Notes under the pieces: model-generated
What the model saw: the letters and a program-made list of their open reading frames with translations, nothing else
Told to the model about the DNA's origin: nothing
The model's database searches: none
In this document: in pieces, positions 63,068 to 64,000 of the stretch
How the letters are laid out: each line of letters begins with the position of its first letter
How positions within the stretch are numbered: the first letter of the stretch is position 1
NCBI GenBank assembly: GCA_002309765.1
Contig: DBXY01000037.1
Coordinates: 43,072-107,071, forward strand
From: Verrucomicrobia bacterium UBA1200
GTDB lineage: Bacteria > Verrucomicrobiota > Kiritimatiellia > RFP12 > UBA1067
Direction of reading: 5' to 3'
Length of the DNA: 64,000 nucleotides
Made by a program: the position numbers and the translations under genes

Positions 63068-63853
63068 GTGAATCTGGAAAAAATCAAGTTGGTTTTCGCG
63101 GTTTTGGCGGTTGGGGCCGGTTCATTGGCGTTTGCCGCCGATTCGGCAAACACCCTTACCGAGCAGGAGCAGAAAGACGGATGGAAGTTGCTTTGGGACG
63201 GTAAAACCACCAACGGCTGGGTCAGCGCCGGTAACTGCAAGGCATTCCCTAAAAAGGGCTGGGTTATGAAAGACGGCGTGTTGACCGTCCTGCCGCGCCG
63301 CGCAATCAAAAACGGCAAATGGGTGGATCTGCCCAAAGAGCAAGCGGCTCTGGGCGGCGGCGGCGACATTTGCACCGTCCGCGAATACACCGATTTCATG
63401 TTCAAGCTGGACTTCCAACTCACCGAGGCCGCTAACAGCGGCATCAAGTATTTCTACGTGCCAGGCGTGAACAAAAGCACCACCCTGGAATACCAGTTAT
63501 TGGACAACGGCCATCCGGACGCTACGCACGGGCGTGACGGCAACCGCCGCATCGCCTCGCTTTACGACCTGATTTCCGCCCACGCTGAAAAACTGCTCAA
63601 GCCCGCCGGCGAATGGAACACCGCCATGATCGTCTCCAAGGGCAATCACGTCGAACATTGGCTGAATGGGCAGAAGGTTTTGGAATACGAACGCGGCACG
63701 GAGACTTTCCGCGGCCTGGTCGCCAAATCCAAATACGCCACCTGGGGTACCGACGGCAACAAATGGGGCGAGCTTAAAAGCGGCCGCATTCTGCTGCAGG
63801 ACCACGGCGACTCCACCGTCAGCTTCAGAAACATCAAGATCAAAGAACTGTAA
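63068..63853 (+). CDS. Secreted DUF1080 (3-keto-disaccharide hydrolase) protein
   Basis: A 261-residue exported protein (signal peptide about 1-22) that is a single DUF1080 domain: EQKDGWKLLWDGKTTNGWV, GGGGDICTVREYTDFMFKLDFQ, EAANSGIKYFYVPG, LEYQLLDNGHPDATHG, GEWNTAMIVSKGNHVEHWLNG and VSFRNIKIKEL. The family is a concanavalin-like jelly roll, with members shown to cleave 3-keto-glycosides. GTG 63068 is the start, with AAGGAG 6 bases upstream. It is related to the C-terminal domain of the protein at 52921-54399. Confidence 0.88.
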   Translation: MNLEKIKLVFAVLAVGAGSLAFAADSANTLTEQEQKDGWKLLWDGKTTNGWVSAGNCKAFPKKGWVMKDGVLTVLPRRAIKNGKWVDLPKEQAALGGGGDICTVREYTDFMFKLDFQLTEAANSGIKYFYVPGVNKSTTLEYQLLDNGHPDATHGRDGNRRIASLYDLISAHAEKLLKPAGEWNTAMIVSKGNHVEHWLNGQKVLEYERGTETFRGLVAKSKYATWGTDGNKWGELKSGRILLQDHGDSTVSFRNIKIKEL

Positions 63854-63879
63854 CGCATTTGGGCGGCGCGGGTTCGCAG

Positions 63880-64000
63880 ATGAAAATTTTGCAGATTCTC
63901 CCCAGTCTTGAGATGGGTGGCGTCGAGCGCGGCACGGTTGAGGTGGCGCGGGCGTTGAAATCTGCCGGCATCGAAAACGCGGTGGCCAGTTCCGGCGGCC
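63880..64000 (+). CDS. Glycosyltransferase family 4 (N-terminal fragment)
   Basis: The first 40 residues of a gene cut by the window end: MKILQILPSLEMGGVERGTV followed by EVARALKSAGIENAVASSGG. This is the characteristic start of GT4 enzymes, where the GGVERG loop contacts the acceptor. Such enzymes commonly build LPS or other surface glycans. Confidence 0.85.
   Translation, partial: MKILQILPSLEMGGVERGTVEVARALKSAGIENAVASSGG

Overview
The window comes from a Gram-negative bacterium of the PVC group, most likely Kiritimatiellota or a close relative such as Lentisphaerota or Verrucomicrobiota. The basis is lipid A synthesis (lpxB), an MCE-type lipid transporter with a PqiC-like lipoprotein, a type II secretion pseudopilin, a 51-residue small basic protein of the kind known from Chlamydiae/Verrucomicrobia, a 29-residue COX24-like basic protein, and many secreted sugar-degrading enzymes including two DUF1080 proteins. 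Coding DNA is mostly GC-rich. Several AT-richer islands stand out. No rRNA, tRNA, CRISPR array or intact transposase was found.

Layout. 0.1-4.3 kb: acyl-ACP thioesterase, a decayed transposase-like fragment, a NYN-domain nuclease-like gene between two 83-bp promoter-bearing direct repeats, and an MlaD/PqiC-like pair. 4.3-12.2 kb: a giant GH130-GH2 fusion enzyme, a GspK-like pseudopilin and an aromatic-repeat lipoprotein. 12.2-18 kb: lipoproteins, an AT-rich array of small secreted proteins, and a mosaic secreted protein (copy A). 18-30 kb: tandem esterase, GH2 enzyme, NifX-like protein, AsmA-like and TPR envelope proteins, hisG and efp. 29.5-37.8 kb: one tight operon of GH127, dapA, dapB, folK, a GH71/99-like protein and a ParB-like/phytase-like membrane protein. 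37.9-40.7 kb: mosaic protein copy B with a metzincin tail, its partner gene, and a decayed third copy. 41.1-48 kb: a chagasin-like/metal-hydrolase fusion, a coiled-coil protein, lpxB, a GH5-like enzyme and a GH36 alpha-galactosidase. 48.3-57 kb: eda, proB, thpR, small basic protein, S1 protein, an esterase-DUF1080 fusion, accA and accD. 57-64 kb: a 1921-residue CotH-like surface protein, a DUF1080 protein and the start of a glycosyltransferase.

How the genes work together. The secreted GH2, GH130, GH127, GH36, GH5-like and GH71/99-like enzymes plus esterases fit a cell that takes apart complex plant or host glycans (mannans, arabinosides, galactosides). Eda, AccA/AccD, DapA/DapB, HisG and ProB are ordinary central metabolism. 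MlaD/PqiC, AsmA-like, LpxB and the lipoproteins build the outer envelope.

The most unusual content is a mosaic secreted-protein system. Two loci on opposite strands share a promoter region and signal-peptide segment (105 bp nearly identical) but carry unrelated AT-rich C-terminal tails. Each tail overlaps, by an ATGA, a downstream gene for a small secreted Ig-like protein. A third, truncated copy lies beside one of them. The arrangement resembles tip-swapping polymorphic toxin/immunity or effector/partner systems, but that function is inference.
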